Part shown: piece by piece, positions 18,110 to 26,132 of the stretch | Position numbering within the stretch: position 1 is the stretch's first letter | Layout of the letters: the number at the start of each line of letters is the position of its first letter | Assembly (NCBI RefSeq): GCF_002101785.1 | Contig: NZ_LQPJ01000147.1 | Coordinates: 1 to 58,551, forward strand | Origin: Mycobacterium palustre | Lineage (GTDB): Bacteria > Actinomycetota > Actinomycetes > Mycobacteriales > Mycobacteriaceae | Direction of reading: 5' to 3' | Length of the DNA: 58,551 nucleotides | Program-made: the position numbers and the translations under genes | The notes under the pieces: model-generated | Seen by the model: the letters and a program-made list of their open reading frames with translations, nothing else | Told to the model about the DNA's origin: nothing | Databases searched by the model: none

Positions 18110-18319
18110 ATGAAGAAGAGGGTCGAGATCGAAATCGACAACGAGCTGGTCCAAGAGGCCATACGTCGGTTCCATCTGGCTGACGCGCGGGAGGCCGTGC
18201 ACCTCGCGTTGCGGACCTTGCTCGGCGAAGCGGGCGCAGAGGATGCGCAAGAGGACGAGTACGACGAGTTCAGCGACCTCAGCGCGTGGCAACCCCGCCG
18301 CGGCGGCGATGGCGGGTGA
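18110..18319 (+). CDS. VapB-type antitoxin, apparently without a toxin partner
   Basis: 69 residues, MKKRVEIEIDNELVQEAIRRF then HLADAREAVHLALRTLLGEAG. This is the ribbon-helix-helix pattern of VapB antitoxins that bind their own operator as dimers. The C-terminus, EDAQEDEYDEFSDLSAWQP, is acidic and would be the toxin-binding tail. No PIN-domain vapC follows: the next genes are tRNAs after about 145 bp. An upstream in-frame ATG at 18002 would add 36 residues that do not look like coding sequence, so the internal ATG is preferred. I recall a similar small orphan (Rv0634A) in H37Rv. Confidence 0.75.
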   Translation: MKKRVEIEIDNELVQEAIRRFHLADAREAVHLALRTLLGEAGAEDAQEDEYDEFSDLSAWQPRRGGDGG

Positions 18320-18397
18320 ACGTCAGCCGCCGCCGAATCTTTTTAAGACCCAATAACAGCCAACGGCTCTGGCCGCCGCCGGCCCAGAGGCGCTGGT

Positions 18398-18427
18398 TTG
18401 GTGCCGTTGCGCGCCAGGCTGTACCCT
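18398..18427 (+). promoter_or_regulatory. candidate SigA-type promoter for the tRNA-Thr/tRNA-Met/rpmG transcript
   Basis: TTGGTG at 18398-18403 and TACCCT at 18422-18427 are separated by 18 bases and lie about 40 bases before the tRNA-Thr gene. Both hexamers are moderate matches to mycobacterial SigA consensus. Confidence 0.4.
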
Positions 18428-18465
18428 CTTTTAGGCCCGCGGCACGACTGTCGCTTGGGTGAACG

Positions 18466-18538
18466 GCCCCCTTAGCTCAGTCGGTAGAGCGTTTCCATGG
18501 TAAGGAAAAGGTCAACGGTTCGATTCCGTTAGGGGGCT
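18466..18538 (+). tRNA. thrT: tRNA-Thr (anticodon GGT)
   Basis: A 73-base cloverleaf folds by hand. The acceptor stem is GCCCCCT paired with AGGGGGC, the D arm is GCTC/GAGC, the anticodon stem is TTTCC/GGAAA around the loop ATGGTAA, and the T arm is AACGG-TTCGATT-CCGTT. Anticodon GGT reads threonine codons ACC and ACU. The 3' CCA is not encoded. It is followed closely by tRNA-Met. Confidence 0.97.
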
Positions 18539-18574
18539 CGGCGGACGCCGGGCAGGCTGGCGGCGCGTAGCAGA

Positions 18575-18648
<74 letters not shown>

Positions 18649-18705
18649 CAACACAACAACGCAGCGCGGCCAGAGACCGCGAGCAGGATCCGGGAGAGAA
18701 ACGTC

Positions 18706-18873
18706 ATGGCTTCCAGTACCGACGTGCGGCCAAAGATCACGTTGGCGTGCGAGGTGTGCAAGCACCGCAACTACATCACCAAGAAGAACCGCCGCAACGA
18801 CCCCGACCGGCTCGAGCTGAAGAAGTTCTGCCCGAACTGTGGCAAGCACCAGGCGCACCGCGAGACGCGCTAG
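18706..18873 (+). CDS. rpmG: 50S ribosomal protein L33, zinc-binding (C+) form
   Basis: 55 residues, too short for many gene callers. It has both zinc-ribbon pairs, [11 protein letters not shown] and [17 protein letters not shown], so it is the zinc-dependent C+ paralogue. Mycobacteria usually have a second, C-minus L33 elsewhere that replaces it under zinc limitation through Zur control. The ATG at 18706 follows a GGGAGAGAAACG stretch. It sits between tRNA-Met and hadA, the same place as Rv0634B in H37Rv. Confidence 0.96.
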
Positions 18874-18893
18874 CTTAGGTAGGTTCTAGACCC

Positions 18894-19373
18894 GTGCCGT
18901 TGACCACGAACATCGTCGGGATGCACTACCGCTATCCCGATCATTACGAGGTGGAGCGGGAAAAGATCCGCGAGTACGCGGTGGCCGTGCAAAACGACGA
19001 TCCCGCGTATTTCGAGGAGGACGCTTCGGCCGAACTGGGGTACAAGGGACTGGTGGCGCCGCCGACGTTCATCAGCGTCTTCGGCTACAAGGCTCAGTCG
19101 GCGTTCTTCAAGTACGCGGGCATCACGGTCACCGACCAGCAGATCGTCCAGGTCGACCAGGTGCTCAGGTTCAAGCTGCCCATCGTCGACGGCGACAAGC
19201 TCTACTGCGACGTCTGGGTCGACTCGGTGCGTGAGGCGCACGGGACGCAGATCATCGTGACCAAGAACATCGTCACCAACGAGGCCGGTGACATCGTGCA
19301 GGAGACCTACACGACCCTGGCGGGCCGTGCCGGCGAGGATGGAGAAGAGGGATTTACTGATGGCGCTGCGTGA
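18894..19373 (+). CDS. hadA: (3R)-hydroxyacyl-ACP dehydratase subunit HadA
   Basis: 159 residues, starting at GTG 18894. HadA pairs with HadB in the FAS-II dehydratase that elongates meromycolic acid chains. Family segments are GMHYRYPDHYEVEREKIREYA, ELGYKGLVAPPTFISVFGYKA, QQIVQVDQVLRFKLPI and REAHGTQIIVTKN. HadA is the non-catalytic, substrate-binding hotdog subunit. Position 61 is serine (PTFI-S61-VFGY), where M. tuberculosis HadA has Cys61, the residue modified by activated thiacetazone and isoxyl. hadB starts 14 bases before the hadA stop, indicating tight coupling. Confidence 0.96.
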   Translation: MPLTTNIVGMHYRYPDHYEVEREKIREYAVAVQNDDPAYFEEDASAELGYKGLVAPPTFISVFGYKAQSAFFKYAGITVTDQQIVQVDQVLRFKLPIVDGDKLYCDVWVDSVREAHGTQIIVTKNIVTNEAGDIVQETYTTLAGRAGEDGEEGFTDGAA

Positions 19374-19788
19374 GTTCAGCTCGGTGAAAGTGGGTGACCA
19401 GCTTCCGGAGAAAACCTACCCCCTGACGCGCCAGGATCTGGTGAACTACGCCGGGGTCTCGGGCGACTTGAACCCGATCCACTGGGACGACGAGATCGCC
19501 AAGGTCGTCGGGCTGGACACCGCGATCGCCCACGGCATGCTCACCATGGGCATCGGCGGTGGCTACGTCACCTCGTGGGTCGGCGACCCGGGGGCGGTCA
19601 CCGAGTACAACGTGCGGTTCACCGCCGTGGTCCCGGTGCCCAACGACGGCAAGGGCGCCGAGCTGGTCTTCAACGGCCGCGTGAAGTCGGTGGATCCGGA
19701 GAGCAAGTCGGTGACGATTGCGCTCACCGCCACCACCGGGGGCAAGAAGATCTTCGGCCGCGCCATCGCGTCGGCGAAACTGGCGTAA
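19360..19788 (+). CDS. hadB: (3R)-hydroxyacyl-ACP dehydratase subunit HadB (catalytic)
   Basis: 142 residues. HadB supplies the active site to both HadAB and HadBC dehydratases of FAS-II. The hydratase-2 motif is intact in YAGVSGDLNPIHWDDE, with D36 and H41 as the catalytic pair. AIAHGMLTMGIGGGYVTSW forms the hotdog central helix region. The ATG at 19360 lies inside hadA and gives the family N-terminus MALREFSSVKVGDQLPE; the open frame begins earlier at 19288 but only as overlap with hadA. hadC begins 4 bases after the stop. Essential in M. tuberculosis. Confidence 0.97.
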   Translation: MALREFSSVKVGDQLPEKTYPLTRQDLVNYAGVSGDLNPIHWDDEIAKVVGLDTAIAHGMLTMGIGGGYVTSWVGDPGAVTEYNVRFTAVVPVPNDGKGAELVFNGRVKSVDPESKSVTIALTATTGGKKIFGRAIASAKLA

Positions 19789-19792
19789 CCCG

Positions 19793-20293
19793 ATGGCCCT
19801 CAAGACCGATATCCGCGGAATGATCTGGCGGTACCCGGACTACTTCATCGTGGGCCGCGAACAACTCCGCCAGTTCGCGCAATCCATCAAAAACGACCAC
19901 CCCGCGCACTATGAAGAGGCGGCGGCCGCCGAGCTCGGCTACGACGGCATCGTCGCCCCGATGACCTTCGTGACGATCTTCGCCAAGCTGGTGCAGCTGG
20001 ACTTCTTCCGCCACGTGGACGTAGGCATGGAGACCATGCAGATCGTCCAGGTGGACCAGAGGTTTTTGTTCCACAAGCCGGTCCTGGCCGGCGACAAGCT
20101 GTGGGCGCGGATGGACATCCACTCGGTGGACGAGCGTTTCGGCGCTGACATCGTCGTCACCAAGAACATCTGCCATAACGACGAGGGCGAGCTGGTGCTG
20201 GAGGCCTACACCACGCTGATGGGGCAGCAGGGCGAAGAGTCCGCCAGGCTCAAGTGGGACAAGGAATCGGGACAGGTCGTCAGGACGGCGTAA
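19793..20293 (+). CDS. hadC: (3R)-hydroxyacyl-ACP dehydratase subunit HadC
   Basis: 166 residues, homologous to HadA (shared GMIWRYPDYFIVGREQLRQ, ELGYDGIVAPMTFVTIF and MQIVQVDQRFLFHKPVL). HadC pairs with HadB for the later FAS-II rounds that finish the long meromycolate chain. It lacks the D/H catalytic motif, as expected. The C-terminus GEESARLKWDKESGQVVRT is longer and more charged than in HadA. It is the third gene of the hadABC operon, 4 bases after hadB. Start ATG 19793. Confidence 0.96.
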   Translation: MALKTDIRGMIWRYPDYFIVGREQLRQFAQSIKNDHPAHYEEAAAAELGYDGIVAPMTFVTIFAKLVQLDFFRHVDVGMETMQIVQVDQRFLFHKPVLAGDKLWARMDIHSVDERFGADIVVTKNICHNDEGELVLEAYTTLMGQQGEESARLKWDKESGQVVRTA

Positions 20294-20304
20294 TCAGCAA
20301 CGAT

Positions 20305-20333
20305 TTCCTGCCCTAATGGGAATCGAGTACACT
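20305..20333 (+). promoter_or_regulatory. candidate promoter for tRNA-Trp/secE/nusG
   Basis: TTCCTG (20305-20310) and TACACT (20328-20333) are 17 bases apart, between hadC and tRNA-Trp. The -10 is a good SigA match and the -35 is weak. Confidence 0.4.
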
Positions 20334-20360
20334 CGGACCTCGGGGTTTTCCCAGCGATCA

Positions 20361-20398
20361 GCGCGCTTTCCGTGAGTAGAACACTCGGGGGGCGCGCG
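20361..20398 (+). other. GC-rich hairpin in the tRNA-Trp leader
   Basis: GCGCGCTTTCCGTGAGT can pair with ACTCGGGGGGCGCGC around a short AGAAC loop, using several G-U pairs and one bulge. There is no T run after it. It may be an RNA processing or stability element of the tRNA-Trp leader, or an accident of GC-rich sequence. Confidence 0.3.
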
Positions 20399-20447
20399 TG
20401 TCATGTAAGCCCCGCTAGGTAAGCGCAGGTTGGCCTGCCAACCGCGA

Positions 20448-20520
<73 letters not shown>

Positions 20521-20611
20521 CTGACGGCGGACCCCGCCATGGTGGACACTGGAAGAAGTGCCCACCAAGATGGGACGGTTCGCGGGACACTAGCAAACAA
20601 AGGAGCATGCG

Positions 20612-21094
20612 GTGAGCGACGAGGGCCCCGACATCGGTGCTGCCAACGACGCCGCACGCGACGGCGGCGACGCCGAGGACGGCGGCGCGCGCGGCGGCCG
20701 GACGGCGGTGGTGACCAAGCCTGTGGCGCGGCCACAGCGGCCTACCGGCAAACGGTCGCGGCAACGCCCCGCCAATGCCGACGTGCTCGGGACCGAGTCG
20801 ACGGAGGAGGCCGAGGCCGGCGACGAAGCCAAGACCGGCAAGACCGACAAGACCAAGAAAGCCAAGGCGGCCAAGAAGCCGAAGAAAGCCGGGCAGCGCT
20901 CGGCCAACCCGTTCGTGTTCGTCTACAACTACCTCAAGCAGGTCGTTGCGGAGATGCGGAAGGTGATCTGGCCGAACCGCAAGCAGATGCTCACCTACAC
21001 GTCGGTGGTGCTGGCGTTTCTGGCCTTCATGGTGGCGCTGGTCGGCCTCGCCGACTTCGGCCTGGCCAAGCTGGTGCTGCTGGTGTTCGGCTGA
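20612..21094 (+). CDS. secE: preprotein translocase subunit SecE
   Basis: 160 residues, starting at GTG 20612 after AAAGGAG. The first 95 residues are a low-complexity, Lys/Ala/Glu-rich extension typical of mycobacterial SecE. The conserved core follows: NPFVFVYNYLKQVVAEMRKVI, then WPNRKQMLTYTSVVLAFLAF and a single membrane helix ending in LAKLVLLVFG. SecE clamps SecY in the inner membrane. It is followed by nusG with 30 bp between, the conserved secE-nusG-rplK-rplA order. Confidence 0.96.
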   Translation: MSDEGPDIGAANDAARDGGDAEDGGARGGRTAVVTKPVARPQRPTGKRSRQRPANADVLGTESTEEAEAGDEAKTGKTDKTKKAKAAKKPKKAGQRSANPFVFVYNYLKQVVAEMRKVIWPNRKQMLTYTSVVLAFLAFMVALVGLADFGLAKLVLLVFG

Positions 21095-21832
<738 letters not shown>

Positions 21833-21870
21833 ACCCCACACAAGTCCGCAGGAAGGAAAACCGACATCTC

Positions 21871-22299
21871 ATGGCCCCGAAGAAGAAAGTCGTTGGGCTG
21901 ATCAAGCTGCAGATCCAGGCCGGGCAGGCCAACCCCGCCCCGCCGGTCGGGCCCGCGCTCGGCCAGCACGGCGTCAACATCATGGAGTTCTGCAAGGCCT
22001 ACAACGCCGCGACGGAGAACCAGCGCGGTCAGGTCATCCCGGTGGAGATCACCGTCTACGAGGACCGCAGCTTCACCTTCGCGCTGAAGACCCCGCCGGC
22101 CGCCAAGCTGCTGCTCAAGGCCGCCGGCGTCGCCAAGGGCTCCGCCGAGCCGCACAAGGCCAAGGTGGCCAAGGTCAGCTGGGACCAGGTGCGCGAGATC
22201 GCCGAGACCAAGAAGGCCGACCTCAACGCCAACGACGTCGACGCCGCCGCCAAGATCATCGCCGGCACCGCCCGGTCGATGGGCATCACCGTCGAGTAG
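21871..22299 (+). CDS. rplK: 50S ribosomal protein L11
   Basis: 142 residues. The N-terminal domain KLQIQAGQANPAPPVGPALG is the thiostrepton-binding region, with the proline helix intact. The C-terminal RNA-binding domain includes ETKKADLNANDVDAAAKIIAG and ends GTARSMGITVE. L11 binds the GTPase-associated centre of 23S rRNA with L10/L12. AGGAAGGAAAA precedes the ATG. It lies 38 bp after nusG and shares its transcript. Confidence 0.97.
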   Translation: MAPKKKVVGLIKLQIQAGQANPAPPVGPALGQHGVNIMEFCKAYNAATENQRGQVIPVEITVYEDRSFTFALKTPPAAKLLLKAAGVAKGSAEPHKAKVAKVSWDQVREIAETKKADLNANDVDAAAKIIAGTARSMGITVE

Positions 22300-22420
22300 C
22301 AACCCGTCGGACGACGATGCGGGCCGGTGGCGGCCCGTGGAGAAGTCCGACAAAATCAACAGCGTGGGAGGGCCAGCTTCGGCCCGCCAACCACGACCCA
22401 ACACCCGATTGGATGAATTA

Positions 22421-23128
22421 ATGAGCAAGACCAGCAAGGCATATCGCGCCGCCGCCGAGAAGGTGGACCGCAACACCCTCTACACCCCGCTGCAGGCCGC
22501 CAAGCTCGCCAAGGAGACGTCGTCGGCCAAGCAGGACGCGACCGTCGAGGTGGCGGTCCGGCTCGGCGTGGACCCGCGCAAGGCCGACCAGATGGTCCGC
22601 GGCACGGTCAACCTGCCGCACGGCACCGGGAAGACGGCGCGGGTCGCGGTGTTCGCGGTCGGCGACAAGGCCGAGCAGGCGCAGGCCGCCGGCGCGGACA
22701 TCGTCGGCAGCGACGACCTGATCGAAAAGATCCAGGGCGGGTTCTTGGACTTCGATGCCGCGATCGCCACCCCCGACCAGATGGCCAAGGTCGGTCGCAT
22801 CGCGCGCATCCTGGGTCCGCGCGGCCTGATGCCGAACCCCAAGACCGGCACCGTCACCCCCGACGTCGCCAAGGCCGTCGCCGACATCAAGGGCGGAAAG
22901 ATCAACTTCCGCGTCGACAAGCAGGCCAACCTGCACTTCGTCATCGGCAAGGCGTCCTTCGACGAGAAGGCCCTGGCCGAGAACTACGGCGCGGCGATCG
23001 ACGAGGTGCTGCGGCTCAAGCCGTCGTCGTCGAAGGGCCGCTATCTGAAGAAGATCACCGTGTCGACGACAACGGGCCCCGGCATTCCGGTGGACCCGGC
23101 GATCACCCGCAACTTCGCCGAGGCGTAG
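22421..23128 (+). CDS. rplA: 50S ribosomal protein L1
   Basis: 235 residues. The ATG at 22421 gives the family N-terminus MSKTSKAYRAAAEKVDR; a longer frame opens at 22337 but the extra residues do not match L1. Signature segments are GRIARILGPRGLMPNPKTGTV, ADIKGGKINFRVDKQANLH and KASFDEKALAENYGA. L1 forms the mobile stalk at the E site and in many bacteria represses its own operon by binding mRNA. It is the last gene of the secE-nusG-rplK-rplA group and converges on the sigma-factor gene. Confidence 0.97.
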   Translation: MSKTSKAYRAAAEKVDRNTLYTPLQAAKLAKETSSAKQDATVEVAVRLGVDPRKADQMVRGTVNLPHGTGKTARVAVFAVGDKAEQAQAAGADIVGSDDLIEKIQGGFLDFDAAIATPDQMAKVGRIARILGPRGLMPNPKTGTVTPDVAKAVADIKGGKINFRVDKQANLHFVIGKASFDEKALAENYGAAIDEVLRLKPSSSKGRYLKKITVSTTTGPGIPVDPAITRNFAEA

Positions 23129-23177
23129 CCCCACCGCCGACCGTCGATCCCGAGGCGTAACCCGTGAGGACCGGGCG

Positions 23178-24395
23178 CTAGCCCCCGCACTCGGCGATGC
23201 GCCGCCGCAGGAAGTCGCGGCCCGGCTCGGAACCGTTGGCGTCCAACGCAATTCGATACCACGTCAGGGCCTCCGCGGGCCGGCCCGCGCGCCGCAGCAG
23301 GTCGGCTCGCACGGTCGCGACCAGGTTGGAGCGGCTGAGCCGGGGATCGTGGGCCACCTCGTCCAGGGCGGCCAGCCCGGCGCCGGGGCCGTCGCGGAAT
23401 CCGACGGCCAGCGCGCGGTTGGCGCGCACCACCGGGGAGTCGGTCAGCCCTACCAACCGGTCGTAGGCCGCGCAGATCGCGGGCCAATCCGTCTGCTCCC
23501 ACGACGGCGCCGTCGCGTGCAGCGCGGCGATGACCGCCTGCGGCAGGTACGGGCCCGTCGACCCCTGGGCCCGCCGCAACCGGTCCAGGCCGCGGGCGAT
23601 GCGGGCGCGGTCCCAACGCCGGCGGTCCTGCTCGTCGAGGGGCACCAGCGCCCCGGCGTCGTCGACCCGGGTGGCGCGCCGCGAATCGTGCAGCAGCATC
23701 AGGGCGGCCAGCGCGTGGGCCTCCGGCTCGTCGGGCATCAGCGCGCACAGCTCGCCGGCCAGCCGGACCCCCTCGTCGCACAGCTCGTCGCGAATCGCCG
23801 ACGGGCCGGCCGTCGACCAATAGCCCTCGGTGAACACCGAGTAGATGCAGCCGAGCACGTGCGGTGTGCGCTCGCCCAGCAGCTCGGCGGGTGGCACCCG
23901 CAGCGGAATCTTGGCATGGCGAATCTTGTTCTTGGCGCGCGTGATTCGCTGGCCCACGGCCGCCTCGGTCTGCAGCAGCGCCCGGGCGATCTCGGCGACG
24001 GTCAACCCGGACACCAGCCGCAGGGTGAGCGCCAGCTGCGACTGCCGGTCGAGCGCCGGGTGCGCGCAGGTGAACATCATCCGCAGCTCGTCGTCGACGA
24101 CCGGGTGCGGGTCGGCGCGATCGGTGCGGGCTCGGATCTGGTCAACCACGGCCGCCAATTCCTTTCCCGGGCGCGCCGATTCGCGGCGCAGCCGGTCCCG
24201 GGCGCGGTTGCGGGCCACGGTCAGCAGCCAGCCGCCTGGATGATCGGGGACCCCGTCGCCGGGCCAGGTGCGCAGCGCCTCGGCGCAGGCCTCCTGGACG
24301 GCGTCCTCGGCGACGGTAAGGTCACCGGACCACCGCGCGAGCGCGGCGACGGTCGGCCCCCACTCCCGCCGAAAGACGCCGTCCAGGTTGGTCAT
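23178..24395 (-). CDS. ECF-family RNA polymerase sigma factor with long C-terminal extension (ECF42-like)
   Basis: 405 residues, about twice the usual ECF sigma length. Region 2 is WSGDLTVAEDAVQEACAEAL and GGWLLTVARNRARDRLRRE; region 4 is LVSGLTVAEIARALLQTEAAV with QRITRAKNKIR. The remaining 200 residues are helical with tetratricopeptide-like pairs, including GYWSTAGPSAIRDELCDEGV, EAHALAALMLLHDSR and, near the end, VRADLLRRAGRPAEALTWYR. This matches the ECF group with a C-terminal extension that is encoded beside YCII/DGPF proteins. There is no anti-sigma gene; the extension is thought to control activity. It is transcribed after the YCII gene, 8 bp downstream. Confidence 0.88.
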   Translation of the reverse strand: MTNLDGVFRREWGPTVAALARWSGDLTVAEDAVQEACAEALRTWPGDGVPDHPGGWLLTVARNRARDRLRRESARPGKELAAVVDQIRARTDRADPHPVVDDELRMMFTCAHPALDRQSQLALTLRLVSGLTVAEIARALLQTEAAVGQRITRAKNKIRHAKIPLRVPPAELLGERTPHVLGCIYSVFTEGYWSTAGPSAIRDELCDEGVRLAGELCALMPDEPEAHALAALMLLHDSRRATRVDDAGALVPLDEQDRRRWDRARIARGLDRLRRAQGSTGPYLPQAVIAALHATAPSWEQTDWPAICAAYDRLVGLTDSPVVRANRALAVGFRDGPGAGLAALDEVAHDPRLSRSNLVATVRADLLRRAGRPAEALTWYRIALDANGSEPGRDFLRRRIAECGG

Positions 24396-24403
24396 TGGCT
24401 CAT

Positions 24404-25102
24404 CTAGAGCCCGGACACCCCGGCCAGCTGCCGCAGTTGCACGGTCGACGCGGGGATCATCGAAGCGAGCTTGACCGCCTCGTCGCGGTCCGCGGCGTCG
24501 AGGAGATAGATCCCGGTGGCGATCTCGGCGCCCTCCACGTAGGGGCCGTCGGTGATCAACACCTCGCCGTCGCGCACCCGCACGGTCGTCGCGGTGGACT
24601 TGTCGTGCAGCGCGGCGCCGCCGATGATGTGATCGCCCGCGGCGGCGTGCAGGTCGGCGTGCTTTGCCGCCACCGCCTCCCACTCCGGCGTGCCGGGCGT
24701 GTGTGCGGATGGCGCCGGTTCCAGCAGCAGCGCGAGCCAGTCATTCCCGGTGAGCTTGCGGGACAGGTCGACCGAGTGAACCGTGGGCCACACCTCCACG
24801 GCGCCGAACCGGGCGATCGGGACGTCGCGGGCCAGGGCCAGCGCCTCGTCGAGGTTTTCCGCCTCGAACATGTAGAAACCGCAGGCCACCTCCGCCGCCT
24901 CGGCGAAGGGCCCGTCGGTGACGACCGGGGAATCCGGGCCGCCGGTGATGACCGCCGCCGCGGCGGCGGGAGCCAGCGCATCTCCGGATTTGATCGCGGG
25001 GCCGGCCTGGGCGTGGAAGCTTTCCCATTCCGCCATCGCGGCGGCCGCATCGTCGGGCGTGCGCTCTTGTTCCCTGCTGATCAACAAGGCGAAGTACTGC
25101 AT
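24404..25102 (-). CDS. tandem YCII/DGPF-domain protein, partner of the adjacent sigma factor
   Basis: 232 residues made of two YCII-related domains. The first has MQYFALLISREQE and the DGPF signature in SPVVTDGPFAEAAEVACGFYMF; the second repeats it as EVLITDGPYVEGAEIATGIYLL. Each ends in a DEALALARDVP / DEAVKLASMIP helix. YCII folds are dimeric ferredoxin-like with a His/Asp pair in some members; single-domain DGPF proteins are usual, so the fused pair is a variant. It is the first gene of a two-gene unit with the ECF sigma factor, a pairing known in many actinobacteria. Its biochemical role is not established. Confidence 0.88.
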   Translation of the reverse strand: MQYFALLISREQERTPDDAAAAMAEWESFHAQAGPAIKSGDALAPAAAAAVITGGPDSPVVTDGPFAEAAEVACGFYMFEAENLDEALALARDVPIARFGAVEVWPTVHSVDLSRKLTGNDWLALLLEPAPSAHTPGTPEWEAVAAKHADLHAAAGDHIIGGAALHDKSTATTVRVRDGEVLITDGPYVEGAEIATGIYLLDAADRDEAVKLASMIPASTVQLRQLAGVSGL

Positions 25103-25185
25103 GTGTCGTCACCTTTCGGTAGTGAGCGAAACCCTGTGTTCCACTCTCTACCTACTCGACGAACGGCGCAGCCCCGATCCGACAG

Positions 25186-26079
25186 CTAGGCGGCGCCCGG
25201 CTTGAGGTAGGTCACCAGCCGGACGTCGAGCATCTCGTCGGTGAAGTAGTGCTCGCAGCCGCGCAGGTACTTCATGTAGCGGTTGTAGACCTCTTCGGAG
25301 GTGATCTCGATGGCCTTTTCCCGGTTGGCTTCCAGCGCGTCGCCCCAGATGTGCAGCGTCTTGATGTAGTGCGGACGCAGCGAAAGCGATTCCGGCACAA
25401 CGAAACCGGCCTTCTCGCCGTGCTCGACCATCATCTCGGCCGACGGCAGCCGGCCACCCGGGAAGATCTCGGTGATGATGAACTTGATGAAGCGCGCCGT
25501 TTCGAAGCTCAGCTTCTTTCCGCGTGCCGCCATGTCGAACGGGTGATAGCCCACGCTGCTCTGGATCGTCATGCGGCCGTCGTCGGGCATGATGTCGTAG
25601 CAGCGCTTGAAGAAGTCGTCGTAGTTCTCGTGCCCGAAGTGCTCGAACGCCTCGATCGACACGATCCGGTCGACGGGGTCGTTGAAGTCCTCCCAGCCGT
25701 GCAGGCGCACCTCGCGGGAGCGGTCGGTGTCGAGCGCCCCCAGCACCTGCTCGCAGCGGGCGTGCTGGTTGTTCGACAGGGTCAACCCGATCACGTTGAC
25801 GTCGAAACGCTCGACGGCGCGCTTCATCGTGGTGCCCCAGCCGCAGCCGACGTCCAGCAGCGTCATGCCCGGTTTGAGGTCGAGCCTGTCCAGGTTGAGG
25901 TCGATCTTGGCGTACTGCGCCTCCTCGAGCGTCAGGTCCGGCGGCTCGAAGTACGCGCAGCTGTAGGTCCGGGTCGGGTCCTGGAACAGGGCGAAGAAAT
26001 CGTCGGAGACGTCGTAGTGCGCCTGAATGTCCTTGAATTGGCGCGTCCGCGTCTTCGTCGGGCTCGGTTGATCAGCCAT
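25186..26079 (-). CDS. mmaA4: hydroxymycolate synthase MmaA4 (SAM-dependent methyltransferase)
   Basis: 297 residues. MmaA4 methylates the distal double bond of the meromycolate precursor to give the hydroxy-methyl group from which keto- and methoxymycolates are made. The SAM-binding site is LKPGMTLLDVGCGWGTTMKRA, with EDFNDPVDRIVSIEAFEHFGH and ITEIFPGGRLPSAEMM following. N-terminal HYDVSDDFFALFQDPTRTYSC is the acyl-binding region, and the C-terminus EHYFTDEMLDVRLVTYLKPGA matches MmaA4 rather than its paralogues. It is the promoter-distal member of the four-gene minus-strand cluster. Loss of this gene is associated with thiacetazone resistance in M. tuberculosis. Confidence 0.93.
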   Translation of the reverse strand: MADQPSPTKTRTRQFKDIQAHYDVSDDFFALFQDPTRTYSCAYFEPPDLTLEEAQYAKIDLNLDRLDLKPGMTLLDVGCGWGTTMKRAVERFDVNVIGLTLSNNQHARCEQVLGALDTDRSREVRLHGWEDFNDPVDRIVSIEAFEHFGHENYDDFFKRCYDIMPDDGRMTIQSSVGYHPFDMAARGKKLSFETARFIKFIITEIFPGGRLPSAEMMVEHGEKAGFVVPESLSLRPHYIKTLHIWGDALEANREKAIEITSEEVYNRYMKYLRGCEHYFTDEMLDVRLVTYLKPGAA

Positions 26080-26132
26080 TTTCCTTCTTGTTCTCCTGGA
26101 TGAGGTCTAAGCCTAAGAACCTTACTTGAAGC

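Noticed and set aside
18407..18427. TTGCGC as -35 for the tRNA-Thr promoter
   Set aside because: Only 9 bases separate it from TACCCT; TTGGTG at 18398 gives an 18-base spacer instead.
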